64,000 bases of DNA from an uncultured Bacillota bacterium (GTDB lineage: Bacteria > Bacillota_I > Bacilli_A > Erysipelotrichales > Coprobacillaceae): contig CASETM010000100.1 of NCBI GenBank assembly GCA_949290865.1, forward strand, positions 1 to 64,000, written 5' to 3'. Within the stretch, counting starts at the first letter, position 1; the number at the start of each line of letters is the position of its first letter. The notes below the pieces were generated by a model. It was not told the origin of the DNA. It saw only the letters and a list, made by a program, of their open reading frames with translations, and did not search any database. Positions 7,578 through 15,496 of the stretch are shown one piece after another. A program made the position numbers and the translations under genes.

Positions 7578-9218
7578 ATGCTGGAAAGTCTATATATTCA
7601 CAACTTTGCTATCATTGATGATCTTCAAATCGATTTTGAAGATCATATGACCGTTCTCACTGGTGAAACAGGAGCAGGGAAATCAATCATAATTCATGCT
7701 ATCGGTCAATTATGTGGTGATCGAACCAGTATTGACTATATCAAAAAAGGTAAAGATCAGGCTGTTATTGAAGGCATCTTTGCCATCGATAAAAAAATTG
7801 AACAGCTTCTGGAAGAATATCATGTTCCCTGTGAAGATAGTCAGCTGGTTGTATCAAAAACGATCAGAAATGATGGCAAAGCAACACTCAAGATGAATTA
7901 CAAAAATGTGACCCAAATTGTATTAAAAAAAGTGATGCCGCATCTCATTGACATTCATTCACAGTTTGAAACCCATCAGCTGTTCGATCAGAAAAAACAT
8001 ATTCAGATTCTTGATCATTTTATCGGTAAACCTTTATACGATATCAAAAAACAATATACTGAGGTTTATCAGAAAATGCAAATGCAAAAAAAAGAATATG
8101 ATGCTTTATCAAAAGAAGAACTTAGTGATGAGCAGTTAGATTTCTATCAAACACAGTTAAGCGAAATCAATGAAATTAATTTTGATGATTTTGATGAAGA
8201 TTATCTTTTTGCTGAAAGAAAAAGATTAGCTGATTTCGAAAAAAACAAACAGCATTTCGAAAAATTCTATGCATATATTGATGGAAATCATGGTGTTCTG
8301 ACTTTACTGAAAGACAGTCTTACCGAATTATCTTATGTCGATGACTCTGAAGTCAATCAGATTCACGATCAGCTTTATGATCTCTATTATACGGTCAGCG
8401 AGCTACATTCAAAAATCCAAGATATCGAAGCATCAAATAACTTCGATGAAGACTATTTTGAAGAAATTCAGAATACATATTTCACTTTCAATAAATTAAA
8501 GCGTAAGTATGGACAAACAATAGAATCTATTCTTCACTCAAAAGAAGAACTAGAAAGAAAAATTGAAAATTTTAACAATAGAGACGCTATCTTAAACGAT
8601 CTGGAAACACAAATACAGCTTTCCATGCAGGTAACAGAACAGTTAGCAGCAAAAATGAGTGAACTGAGACAGACTCAGGCAGTTCAGTTAGAAAACCAGA
8701 TCATGACCATTCTCAAACAGCTGTATTTACCTCATGTCCAGTTAAAATTCAGTTTTTTTGAACAGGATCTGACAGCAAATGGAAAAGACCTTGTTATTAT
8801 TGAAGTTTCTACCAATGTTGGTCAAGAATTAAAGCCATTGCAGAAAATTGCATCAGGTGGTGAACTTTCAAGAATCATGCTGGCAATAAAAACTGTCTGC
8901 AATCAGTTTAATGACATCGATACGATTATCTTTGATGAAGCTGATACAGGTGTCAGTGGAAAAGTTGCTGAAAGTATTGGTCAAATCATGAAAGATATTG
9001 CTGACAAACAGCAGGTTCTCTGTATCACTCATCTGGCACAGGTTGCTGGTTTTGCAGATCAGCATTTGTATATTCAGAAAACAGAAAATAAAGATACGAC
9101 ATCTGTTTCTGTAACAGAATTAAATGAATCAGACAGTATTAAAGAACTGGCAAAAATGATTTCTGGAGTAAACATTACTAAAGAATCATTAGAACATGCC
9201 AAAGCATTAAAAAAATAA
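7578..9218 (+). CDS. recN: DNA repair protein RecN
   Basis: SMC-like ATPase of recombinational double-strand-break repair. 546 residues. Walker A is GETGAGKS near residues 30-37. A long coiled-coil middle follows. The ABC signature is ASGGELSRIMLAI, and Walker B is IIFDEADTGVSG. The C-terminus ends in ITHLAQVAGFADQH, the H-loop. The ATG at 7578 follows GATAGGTGAT; the in-frame GTG at 7569 would overlap the SD. No LexA-type box was recognised upstream. spoIVB starts 62 bases downstream. Confidence 0.95.
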   Translation: MLESLYIHNFAIIDDLQIDFEDHMTVLTGETGAGKSIIIHAIGQLCGDRTSIDYIKKGKDQAVIEGIFAIDKKIEQLLEEYHVPCEDSQLVVSKTIRNDGKATLKMNYKNVTQIVLKKVMPHLIDIHSQFETHQLFDQKKHIQILDHFIGKPLYDIKKQYTEVYQKMQMQKKEYDALSKEELSDEQLDFYQTQLSEINEINFDDFDEDYLFAERKRLADFEKNKQHFEKFYAYIDGNHGVLTLLKDSLTELSYVDDSEVNQIHDQLYDLYYTVSELHSKIQDIEASNNFDEDYFEEIQNTYFTFNKLKRKYGQTIESILHSKEELERKIENFNNRDAILNDLETQIQLSMQVTEQLAAKMSELRQTQAVQLENQIMTILKQLYLPHVQLKFSFFEQDLTANGKDLVIIEVSTNVGQELKPLQKIASGGELSRIMLAIKTVCNQFNDIDTIIFDEADTGVSGKVAESIGQIMKDIADKQQVLCITHLAQVAGFADQHLYIQKTENKDTTSVSVTELNESDSIKELAKMISGVNITKESLEHAKALKK

Positions 9219-9232
9219 CGCATAACTTCAGG

Positions 9233-9283
9233 CATAGACGCCAAAATAAAGTGTAGTTGAAAAACTACCTGGAGGTGTCTATG
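9233..9283 (+). promoter_or_regulatory. spoIVB start-codon hairpin
   Basis: CATAGACGCC (9233-9242) pairs with GGTGTCTATG (9274-9283): ten pairs, one of them G-U. The 3' arm ends with the spoIVB ATG and takes in half of the SD GGAGG (9271-9275). Inside lies a second perfect hairpin, GTAGTT-GAAA-AACTAC (9253-9268). On recN read-through RNA the start would be closed. No convincing sigma-G or sigma-F promoter was found here. Confidence 0.7.
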
Positions 9284-10252
9284 CTTTTTAAAAAGCTTTT
9301 TTTATCCTTCATTGTTTCTTTATTACTGTTCTTTAATATAACTTCCATATATGCCATTGATGTTTATTTAGGTGGTGAATCAGTTGGGATTGTTTTAAAT
9401 TATGAAGGCATACTGGTTACAGGCGCCTATGAAATCGAATATGATCATGAAAAATACAATCCTTTTTCTGATTTTAAGCTTTATGATATTATTACTGAAG
9501 CAAATAATCAGAAAATTTCATCTATCGATGCACTGACTGACGTCATCAAAAAAGAAAGCAGCGATCAAATCCATGTCGTTGTCAAACGTGATAACAAAAA
9601 TATTGATATTGATATGAAAATAGCCAGAGCAGGTGAGGATTTTTCTACTGGATTATATGTAAAAGATAGTGTGAAAGGAATAGGTACCGTCACATACTAC
9701 AATCCCAGCACTGGCAATCTGGCCTGTCTAGGTCATTCGATGACAGATGAGAATGCATCATATCTGCAAAATGGAACATTATACAGTACAGTCATTGACA
9801 ACATCAAAAAAAGTACAAGACTTGAAGTTGGAAAGAAAATAGGTTCAATACAGGATCAAAAAATTGGTGATATCAACGAAAACTGCGATTATGGTATTTA
9901 TGGTCAATATATCAGCGATCTTCATGATAAAACCTTATATCAGACAGCAACACAGGATGAAGTCGAATTAGGTGAAGCTTATTTTCTTACTGTATTAGAC
10001 AATAATACAGTAACAAAATGTCAGATCGAAATCACTGCTCTAGAAAAACAGGACAGCATCAAAGAAAAAGGAATCCAGTTTAAACTGACTGATCAACATG
10101 TTATTGACAAAACAAATGGTATCATTCAAGGAATGAGTGGCTCGCCAATCATCCAGAATGAAAAGCTTATTGGCTGTGTTACCCATGCATCAGCAAGCAG
10201 TCAGTTGGAAGGCTATGGAATGTATATTGAATGGATGCTTAATAAAGAATAA
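9281..10252 (+). CDS. spoIVB: SpoIVB peptidase (S55 family)
   Basis: In Bacillus the forespore secretes SpoIVB, which cleaves SpoIVFA to trigger SpoIVFB processing of pro-sigma-K. This is 323 residues, shorter than the 426 of Bacillus. A signal-anchor is at about 5-25. A PDZ domain spans about 28-115 (VGIVLNYEGILVTGAY). The serine-peptidase domain has H152 (GHSMTD), D271 and S286 (GMSGSPI). The ATG at 9281 has the SD GGAGGTG; an upstream TTG in frame does not. The position between recN and spo0A is as in Bacillus. sigK in the same window fits a working SpoIVB to sigma-K checkpoint. Confidence 0.93.
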   Translation: MLFKKLFLSFIVSLLLFFNITSIYAIDVYLGGESVGIVLNYEGILVTGAYEIEYDHEKYNPFSDFKLYDIITEANNQKISSIDALTDVIKKESSDQIHVVVKRDNKNIDIDMKIARAGEDFSTGLYVKDSVKGIGTVTYYNPSTGNLACLGHSMTDENASYLQNGTLYSTVIDNIKKSTRLEVGKKIGSIQDQKIGDINENCDYGIYGQYISDLHDKTLYQTATQDEVELGEAYFLTVLDNNTVTKCQIEITALEKQDSIKEKGIQFKLTDQHVIDKTNGIIQGMSGSPIIQNEKLIGCVTHASASSQLEGYGMYIEWMLNKE

Positions 10253-10254
10253 AG

Positions 10255-10283
10255 AAAAGAAATGAGCAATCATTTCTTTTTTT
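10255..10283 (+). terminator. terminator of spoIVB
   Basis: AAAAGAAATGA-gcaa-TCATTTCTTTT followed by TTT; an eleven-pair stem just after the stop codon, isolating spo0A. Confidence 0.9.
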
Positions 10284-10311
10284 ATGATTTTCTACATTAA
10301 TTTCGATATTA

Positions 10312-10318
10312 GGGCGAA
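10312..10318 (+). promoter_or_regulatory. possible 0A box upstream of spo0A
   Basis: GGGCGAA matches the Spo0A box TGnCGAA at all but the first position. The 200-base spo0A leader also has TATAAT (about 10419-10424) and CGAACAAT/ATGTTCG as a loose inverted pair. Autoregulation is plausible, but a single imperfect box is weak evidence. Confidence 0.25.
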
Positions 10319-10456
10319 CAATGTAATAATAATTATAGATTTCCTAAAGAAAAATTAGTAATTATTTGAAATATGAATGCATTTTTAAATATACCTAAAC
10401 AAATATTGTAATAATTTATATAATGTTCGTGTTGGTAGAAGAATTTGGAGGATATT

Positions 10457-11257
10457 ATGGAAAAAAAGAAAATTTATATTGTAGAAGAAAAAAAGGAATT
10501 GTTAGAAAAAATGAATAATTGTTTAAACAAAAACAATTTGTATCAAATCGAAGGAAGCAGTCAGAATGCAATGGAAACATTAGAATTTTTTAAAAACAGA
10601 AAGTGTGATTTATTAATAATCGATTTACTGCTAGCAGATATCGATGGTATTGGCATCTTGGAAAAAATCAATGAAATTAATAAAAATGCCTATAAAAAAG
10701 TCATCTGTCTGACCACTTTTACCAATTCTCTGATTGGTCAGTCTTTAGAAAAGCTCAATGTCAGCTACTGTTTAAAAATACCTTTTAATCTTGATTATTT
10801 TGCTTCTATTGTTGAAAAGGTCATCAACAGTCATTCAGAAAACAAAGAACAGTATCATAATGAAAATGAAAAAATGCAGAAAGTCAGAATTGAAAACGAA
10901 ATCACCGAAATTCTTCATGAAGTCGGAATTCCTGCCCATATCAAAGGGTATATGTATTTAAGAAGCGCAATCATGACAACTTATTATAATATTGAAATTC
11001 TCGGACAGGTCACAAAGGTTTTATACCCAGACATAGCCAGACAGTATAACACGACATCTTCACGTGTTGAAAGAGCAATCAGACATGCCATCGAAGTTGC
11101 CTGGAACAGGGGAAATACAGAAGCAATTGATGAAATATTTGGCTATACTGTCAGTGCATCTAAATCAAAACCAACAAATTCTGAATTTATTGCTATGATT
11201 GCTGACAAGCTAAGATTATCTCATAAAACTGCTTCATTAAATCAGCAACATTACTAA
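10457..11257 (+). CDS. spo0A: sporulation master regulator Spo0A
   Basis: Response regulator that starts sporulation when phosphorylated. 266 residues. The receiver domain (1-120) has phospho-acceptor D56 ([13 protein letters not shown]), the T of CLTTF and K of LKIP. A linker is followed by the Spo0A_C DNA-binding domain (about 145-260), very well conserved ([43 protein letters not shown]). The acidic pocket is E10/E11 instead of the usual two aspartates. The start at ATG 10457 follows TTGGAGGAT. It is a single-gene unit with its own leader, and dinB follows with its own promoter. Confidence 0.97.
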   Translation: MEKKKIYIVEEKKELLEKMNNCLNKNNLYQIEGSSQNAMETLEFFKNRKCDLLIIDLLLADIDGIGILEKINEINKNAYKKVICLTTFTNSLIGQSLEKLNVSYCLKIPFNLDYFASIVEKVINSHSENKEQYHNENEKMQKVRIENEITEILHEVGIPAHIKGYMYLRSAIMTTYYNIEILGQVTKVLYPDIARQYNTTSSRVERAIRHAIEVAWNRGNTEAIDEIFGYTVSASKSKPTNSEFIAMIADKLRLSHKTASLNQQHY

Positions 11258-11288
11258 AGATATGGTAAAATGAAGTAGAGGTGATACT

Positions 11289-12371
11289 ATGCAAATCATT
11301 TTTCATATTGATCTGAATGCTTTTTTCGCAAATGCAGAAGTATCACGCCAGCCTTCTTTAAAAGGAAAACCACTGGTTATCTCTGGAAACAATCGCCGCA
11401 GTATTGTTTCCACTGCTTCCTATGAAGCTAGAAAATATGGTATTCATTCTGCCATGCCTTTATATCAGGCAAAAGAACTGTGTAAAAATCTTATTGTTAA
11501 ACCTGTTGATTTCGATCTTTATCGTAAACTGTCAAATACTTTTTTTGAGCTGATTGCTTCTTACAGCACTGTTTTAGAAGTTGCCAGCATTGACGAATGT
11601 TATGTTGATTTTACTGAATATATTAAAGAGCATGATATTCATCCTTATATTCTCGCTGTTGAAATTCAAAGGAGAGTTCTTCAGGAATTAAAACTGCCTT
11701 GTTCAATTGGGATTGCCCCAAATAAATTTATGGCAAAAATGGCAAGTGATATGAAAAAACCAATGGGTATAACCATCTTAAACAGAAAAAACTATAAAGA
11801 ACTGTTATGGCCATTAGATATATCAGCTATGTTTGGCATCGGTCAGAAAACATGTCCAAAACTAAAAAATGCCGGCATCATGACAATTGGCGATGTTGCT
11901 GATTTCAAAAACTATAATAAATTAAGAACAATTGTTGGGAAAAATGCTTTATTGCTTTATCGTAAAGCTAATGGTATTGATATCAGCAAGGTGAAAGTCA
12001 AAAAACATGAAGCCAAATCAATCGGAAATTCAACCACTCTGCAGTATGATACAAATGATACTGATACCTTATACGATCTTCTCAATAAGCTGTCTCAGAA
12101 TGTATCACAGCGAGCAAAGAAAAATGATCTCATTTCAAATACAATTGCTATTACAATTAAATATACCCGCTTTGAAAGTATTTCCAGACAGATCATTATT
12201 GACCATTATGTCAACGATTATGAAACGATTCTTTCCAATGCAAAATTCTTGTTTGATAAAAACTATGATGGCAGACCAGTACGTCTATTAAGAGTTGCTT
12301 TATATAATACTGTCAACATTCATCAGAAAATGATACAGATGAGTCTTTTTGATACATACGAATCTTTTTAA
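11289..12371 (+). CDS. dinB: DNA polymerase IV (Y-family)
   Basis: Error-prone translesion polymerase of 360 residues. N-terminal HIDLNAFFANAEV holds the first catalytic aspartate and the steric-gate aromatic. The ASIDECYVDFT motif has the catalytic Asp-Glu pair. HhH/thumb (IGIAPNKFMAKMASD...GIGQKTCPKL) and little-finger domains follow. An extended -10 (TATGGTAAAAT, 11265-11275) and the SD AGAGGTG precede it. No beta-clamp motif was checked beyond the C-terminal QMSLFD, which fits the QxxLF pattern. Confidence 0.93.
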   Translation: MQIIFHIDLNAFFANAEVSRQPSLKGKPLVISGNNRRSIVSTASYEARKYGIHSAMPLYQAKELCKNLIVKPVDFDLYRKLSNTFFELIASYSTVLEVASIDECYVDFTEYIKEHDIHPYILAVEIQRRVLQELKLPCSIGIAPNKFMAKMASDMKKPMGITILNRKNYKELLWPLDISAMFGIGQKTCPKLKNAGIMTIGDVADFKNYNKLRTIVGKNALLLYRKANGIDISKVKVKKHEAKSIGNSTTLQYDTNDTDTLYDLLNKLSQNVSQRAKKNDLISNTIAITIKYTRFESISRQIIIDHYVNDYETILSNAKFLFDKNYDGRPVRLLRVALYNTVNIHQKMIQMSLFDTYESF

Positions 12372-12380
12372 TGACATAAG

Positions 12381-12410
12381 GCATATTTTAAAAAACAGGT
12401 ATCATATATT
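12381..12410 (+). promoter_or_regulatory. sigma-E-type promoter of spoIIM
   Basis: GCATATTT (12381-12388), 14 bases, then CATATATT (12403-12410). This fits the Bacillus sigma-E pattern (kmATATTT, 14-15, CATACAmT) at nearly all positions. The predicted start falls at about 12416, the first base of the SD. spoIIM is sigma-E-controlled in Bacillus. Confidence 0.6.
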
Positions 12411-12437
12411 ATCTTAGGAGGAAAATATATGATACCT
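12397..12437 (+). promoter_or_regulatory. spoIIM start-codon hairpin
   Basis: AGGTATCATATAT (12397-12409) is an exact inverted repeat of ATATATGATACCT (12425-12437): 13 pairs and a 15-base loop. The loop carries the SD TTAGGAGG and the 3' arm carries the ATG (12429). The 5' arm overlaps the sigma-E-like -10, so a transcript starting in the loop would not form it. It could instead act as a weak terminator for dinB, since it ends CCTTTT. Confidence 0.75.
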
Positions 12438-12965
12438 TTTAAAATAGATAAAAAAAATCTTATTTTGCATCAGTTTATCCTGATCATGTTTTTATTTTCC
12501 ATGATTTTTTCTTTATATTACCTGTTTAAATCAAATAACAGTTTCAGCAATTACATTTATAATGTGATTTTTACTGAAAAAGAACCTATTATCCATTACG
12601 CGCTCAATTCAATTTCCTACATAATTGTACTGATCATTGCTTCATCCAGTTATCTAGGAATTCCTGTTGTTTCTCTTTCTGTAACTTATCGTTTTCTGGT
12701 TATTATATATGCACTTTTTCATATTGAAAACTATTCACTGTTCATGACTTTTGCTTATATAGTACCGCAAGTAATTATTGAACTGATTTTAACTTATATC
12801 ATGACATATATGTCGTTACAGCTGACGATCCAGACGTTAAAATTATCTTTTTTTTATAAAGGAAACTACAACCTGAAAGTTTTATTAAACTATATCCTGA
12901 CTTATGTTCTGATAAGCATTTTCTTTGTGTTTTTATCATGCATATTCAAAATTTATGTGCTTTAA
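12429..12965 (+). CDS. spoIIM: stage II sporulation protein M-like membrane protein
   Basis: In Bacillus SpoIIM (with SpoIID and SpoIIP) is needed for septal thinning and engulfment of the forespore. This 178-residue protein has five hydrophobic segments (about 13-33, 57-75, 78-97, 103-133, 150-175). The match to SpoIIM is best at SSYLGIPVVSLSVTYRFLVI and at FAYIVPQVIIELILTYIMT, compared with the LPQNLILIP region of Bacillus. It sits directly before xerD-deoB, as Bacillus spoIIM lies just upstream of xerD-drm (fur and yqzK missing). A sigma-E-like promoter and strong SD AGGAGG precede it. The call rests on motif memory plus synteny. Confidence 0.75.
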   Translation: MIPFKIDKKNLILHQFILIMFLFSMIFSLYYLFKSNNSFSNYIYNVIFTEKEPIIHYALNSISYIIVLIIASSSYLGIPVVSLSVTYRFLVIIYALFHIENYSLFMTFAYIVPQVIIELILTYIMTYMSLQLTIQTLKLSFFYKGNYNLKVLLNYILTYVLISIFFVFLSCIFKIYVL

Positions 12966-13020
12966 AACTGGTAGAAACACCGCCATATTATTGTTATAAT
13001 ATATAAGCAGGTGAACAAAT

Positions 13021-13935
13021 ATGAAATGTAAAGACGCTATCATGGAATATAAAACATACCTGATCGTAGAAAAAGGGATCAGTGATAATACTTTAAAGGC
13101 ATATTTAAGAGATATTATTGCTTTTACGAACTTTATCAATGAATCCTATGAGTTGGATACCGTCGAAGATATCGAAAAAGATCACATCAGAATATATCTG
13201 GGAACCTTAGAATCCTTAGCCACTTCAACCGTTTCCAGAAAAATTATTTCTTTAAGAAACTACTTCAAGTTTCTTGTCAAAGAAAACATTCTGACAACCA
13301 ATATCATGTCAGTATTCGAACTGCCAAAGTCACAAAAAAAGCTGCCGCAGGTCCTATCAGTTAAAGAAATGGATCAGCTTTTAAACAGTGTTACAATGAC
13401 TGATTTCATATCAGCTAGAAATCGCGCAATGATCGAATTGCTGTATGCTTCGGGTATCCGTGTTTCTGAACTGGTGAATATTCAACTTTCGCAGATCAAC
13501 CTTAAAATGATGTATTTAAAGGTCATTGGCAAAGGAAACAAGGAAAGACTCGTTCCTCTTAATCATTATGTATGTGATATTGTCAACAAATATATCGTTG
13601 AGTTCAGAAATCCTTATTTAGACTTTAAAACAAATCATTTTCTTTTTTTTGATAAAAAGCTTCAACCCGTCAGTCGGGAAAATTTTTATAAAATATTAAA
13701 TAACATTGCTTTAAAGGCCGGTATAACCAAGAAGATTTCTCCACATACGATCAGACATACTTATGCAACACATTTACTGGAAAACAACGCTGATCTTAGA
13801 TCAATTCAGGAACTTCTCGGTCATAGCGATATTTCAACAACAACAATTTATACACATATTACAAACACAAAACTTATCGAAGACTATAACCGTTTTCATA
13901 TAAGGTCTCATCAAAACAAGCAAAAAGAAAAATAA
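13021..13935 (+). CDS. xerD: site-specific tyrosine recombinase XerD
   Basis: Chromosome-dimer resolution recombinase acting at dif with XerC. 304 residues. The N-terminal SAM-like core-binding domain spans about 8-90. The catalytic domain has R in ASGIRVSEL, K in the beta-hairpin IGKGNKERLVPL, HxxR in SPHTIRHTYATHLL, H in LGHSDISTT and the nucleophile Y in TIYTHI. It sits between spoIIM and deoB as in Bacillus. A TATAAT box (about 12995-13000) and the SD GCAGGTG precede it. It is of housekeeping type, not an integrase: there are no att sites or phage genes. Confidence 0.9.
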   Translation: MKCKDAIMEYKTYLIVEKGISDNTLKAYLRDIIAFTNFINESYELDTVEDIEKDHIRIYLGTLESLATSTVSRKIISLRNYFKFLVKENILTTNIMSVFELPKSQKKLPQVLSVKEMDQLLNSVTMTDFISARNRAMIELLYASGIRVSELVNIQLSQINLKMMYLKVIGKGNKERLVPLNHYVCDIVNKYIVEFRNPYLDFKTNHFLFFDKKLQPVSRENFYKILNNIALKAGITKKISPHTIRHTYATHLLENNADLRSIQELLGHSDISTTTIYTHITNTKLIEDYNRFHIRSHQNKQKEK

Positions 13936-13956
13936 TATGAAGAAATGGAGAACAAA

Positions 13957-15138
13957 ATGAAATTTAAACGAATTATTCTAATTGTCTGTGATTCCATGGG
14001 TATTGGTCATGCAGCAGATGCAAAAAAATATGACGATGAAGGAGCAAATACTCTGGCTCATATCTGTGATGCCTGTCAGGGATTAAATGTCAAAAATATG
14101 GAAAATATGGGTCTAGGCAAGCTTGGTGAATTTACCGGTATTCAAAAAACAGAAAATCAACAGGCATATGCTATGAAATTAAACGAAGCTTCAAATGGAA
14201 AAGATACGATGACTGGGCATTGGGAAATGATGGGATTAAAAACTATTGATCCTTTTATCACCTTTACCGAAACAGGATTTCCTGAAGAATTCATAAAGAT
14301 CTTTGAAGAAAAAACCGGACGAAAATGTGTTGGCAATATTGCCTGCAGTGGTACTGAAATCCTTGATATGTATGGTGAACACCAAATCAGGACTGGTGAC
14401 TGGATCGTCTATACTTCAGCTGATTCAGTTTTTCAGATTGCGGCCAATGAAGACATCATTCCTTTAGAAGAACTGTATCAGGCCTGTGAGATAGCCCGAG
14501 AAATTGCTATGGATGACAGATGGAAAGTAGGGAGAGTAATTGCAAGACCGTACATTGGTAAAGAAAAGGGGAAATTCATTAGAACTTCTCATCGTCATGA
14601 CTATGCTCTTGCTCCTTTTGATAGAACTGTATTAGATGAACTAAAAGATAATCATTTTGATGTCATTGCTGTTGGAAAAATTTCCGATATTTTTGTTCAT
14701 CAGGGAATTACCGAAGCTATTCATACTGAAAACAATCATGATGGAATGGTTAAAACAATAGATTTGTTAAAAAAAGATATATATGGTGTTATTTTTACAA
14801 ATTTAGTTGATTTTGATGCTGTCTATGGACATCGAAGAAATGCTTTGGGTTATGGTCAGGCAATTGAAGAATTTGATGGACAGTTAACTGAACTCTTAGA
14901 AAATCTACAGGAAAATGATTTACTGATGATAACAGCTGATCATGGCAATGATCCAACTTATAAAGGAACTGATCATACCAGAGAACAGGTTCCTTTACTG
15001 ATATATGCGAAATCATTTTCTAAAGGATGTACACTTGCAGATGGTAATACCTTTGGCATTATTGGTGCAACGATCAGTGAAAACTTTAATATACCATATC
15101 ACGGAATAGGAGGATCTGTTTTAGACCAGCTAAAATAG
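13957..15138 (+). CDS. deoB: phosphopentomutase
   Basis: Interconverts (deoxy)ribose 1- and 5-phosphate in nucleoside catabolism. It is an alkaline-phosphatase-superfamily metalloenzyme, about 393 residues. Metal motifs are VCDSMGIGHAADA at the N-terminus, the phospho-acceptor Thr in GKDTMTGHWEMMG, and the C-terminal TADHGNDPTYKGTDHTRE. ATG 13957 has ATGGAGAA as SD; the ATG at 13945 overlaps that SD. It follows xerD by about 20 bases, so the two are likely co-transcribed. No purine phosphorylase follows, unlike Bacillus. Confidence 0.95.
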   Translation: MKFKRIILIVCDSMGIGHAADAKKYDDEGANTLAHICDACQGLNVKNMENMGLGKLGEFTGIQKTENQQAYAMKLNEASNGKDTMTGHWEMMGLKTIDPFITFTETGFPEEFIKIFEEKTGRKCVGNIACSGTEILDMYGEHQIRTGDWIVYTSADSVFQIAANEDIIPLEELYQACEIAREIAMDDRWKVGRVIARPYIGKEKGKFIRTSHRHDYALAPFDRTVLDELKDNHFDVIAVGKISDIFVHQGITEAIHTENNHDGMVKTIDLLKKDIYGVIFTNLVDFDAVYGHRRNALGYGQAIEEFDGQLTELLENLQENDLLMITADHGNDPTYKGTDHTREQVPLLIYAKSFSKGCTLADGNTFGIIGATISENFNIPYHGIGGSVLDQLK

Positions 15139-15147
15139 AAAACATGT

Positions 15148-15411
15148 ATGACAGAAAAAATCAGAAAAATTATTTTCTTATCTCTTGGTGCTGACTTTGT
15201 TGCATCGCTCTTATTTATTTTTTCCTTGCAGATCAGTCAGCTGCCAATCATCATTTGTTTTTACTGCATTGCAGTTTTTATGGTTATCAGCTCATTCTTG
15301 GCTTGCTTTAACAACTATCAGCGATACAAAGTAAAAATTCTGCTGTTTATGGATCTGATCGATATTCTATTGATAGTCACATATTCATTGGTATTGTACA
15401 GTAAAATTTAG
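15148..15411 (+). CDS. small membrane protein, unknown
   Basis: An 87-residue frame with three hydrophobic segments (about 9-28, 33-53, 65-84), small loops and a basic middle (NNYQRYKVK). No family was recognised. It begins nine bases after the deoB stop without a convincing SD, so it may depend on coupling with deoB or be poorly translated. The bidirectional terminator at 15468 closes the unit, which supports it being the last gene of the deoB transcript. Confidence 0.5.
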   Translation: MTEKIRKIIFLSLGADFVASLLFIFSLQISQLPIIICFYCIAVFMVISSFLACFNNYQRYKVKILLFMDLIDILLIVTYSLVLYSKI

Positions 15412-15467
15412 TCTATAAAAGTTACATAATATACATTATGCGAAGTTGTATATATATCGATATTTAT

Positions 15468-15496
15468 AAAGGACAGTAACTAAATACTGTCCTTTT
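15468..15496. terminator. bidirectional terminator
   Basis: AAAGGACAGTA/TACTGTCCTTT with a six-base loop and T-runs on both strands lies between the convergent deoB unit and purF. It overlaps the purF stop codon. Confidence 0.9.

Noticed and set aside
9257-9280. Longer SpoIVB starting at TTG 9257
   Set aside because: It would begin inside the inner hairpin and has no SD; the signal-anchor starts at 9281.
10445-10456. Longer Spo0A starting at TTG 10445
   Set aside because: That TTG is part of the SD (TTGGAGG); the ATG at 10457 fits Spo0A length.
13000-13024. xerD as a further start-codon hairpin case
   Set aside because: CATATT/AATATG gives only six A/T-rich pairs with a 25-base loop, expected by chance.
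13021-13935. Tyrosine recombinase as sign of an integrated element
   Set aside because: It is XerD-like with conserved housekeeping neighbours (spoIIM, deoB); no att repeats or phage genes.
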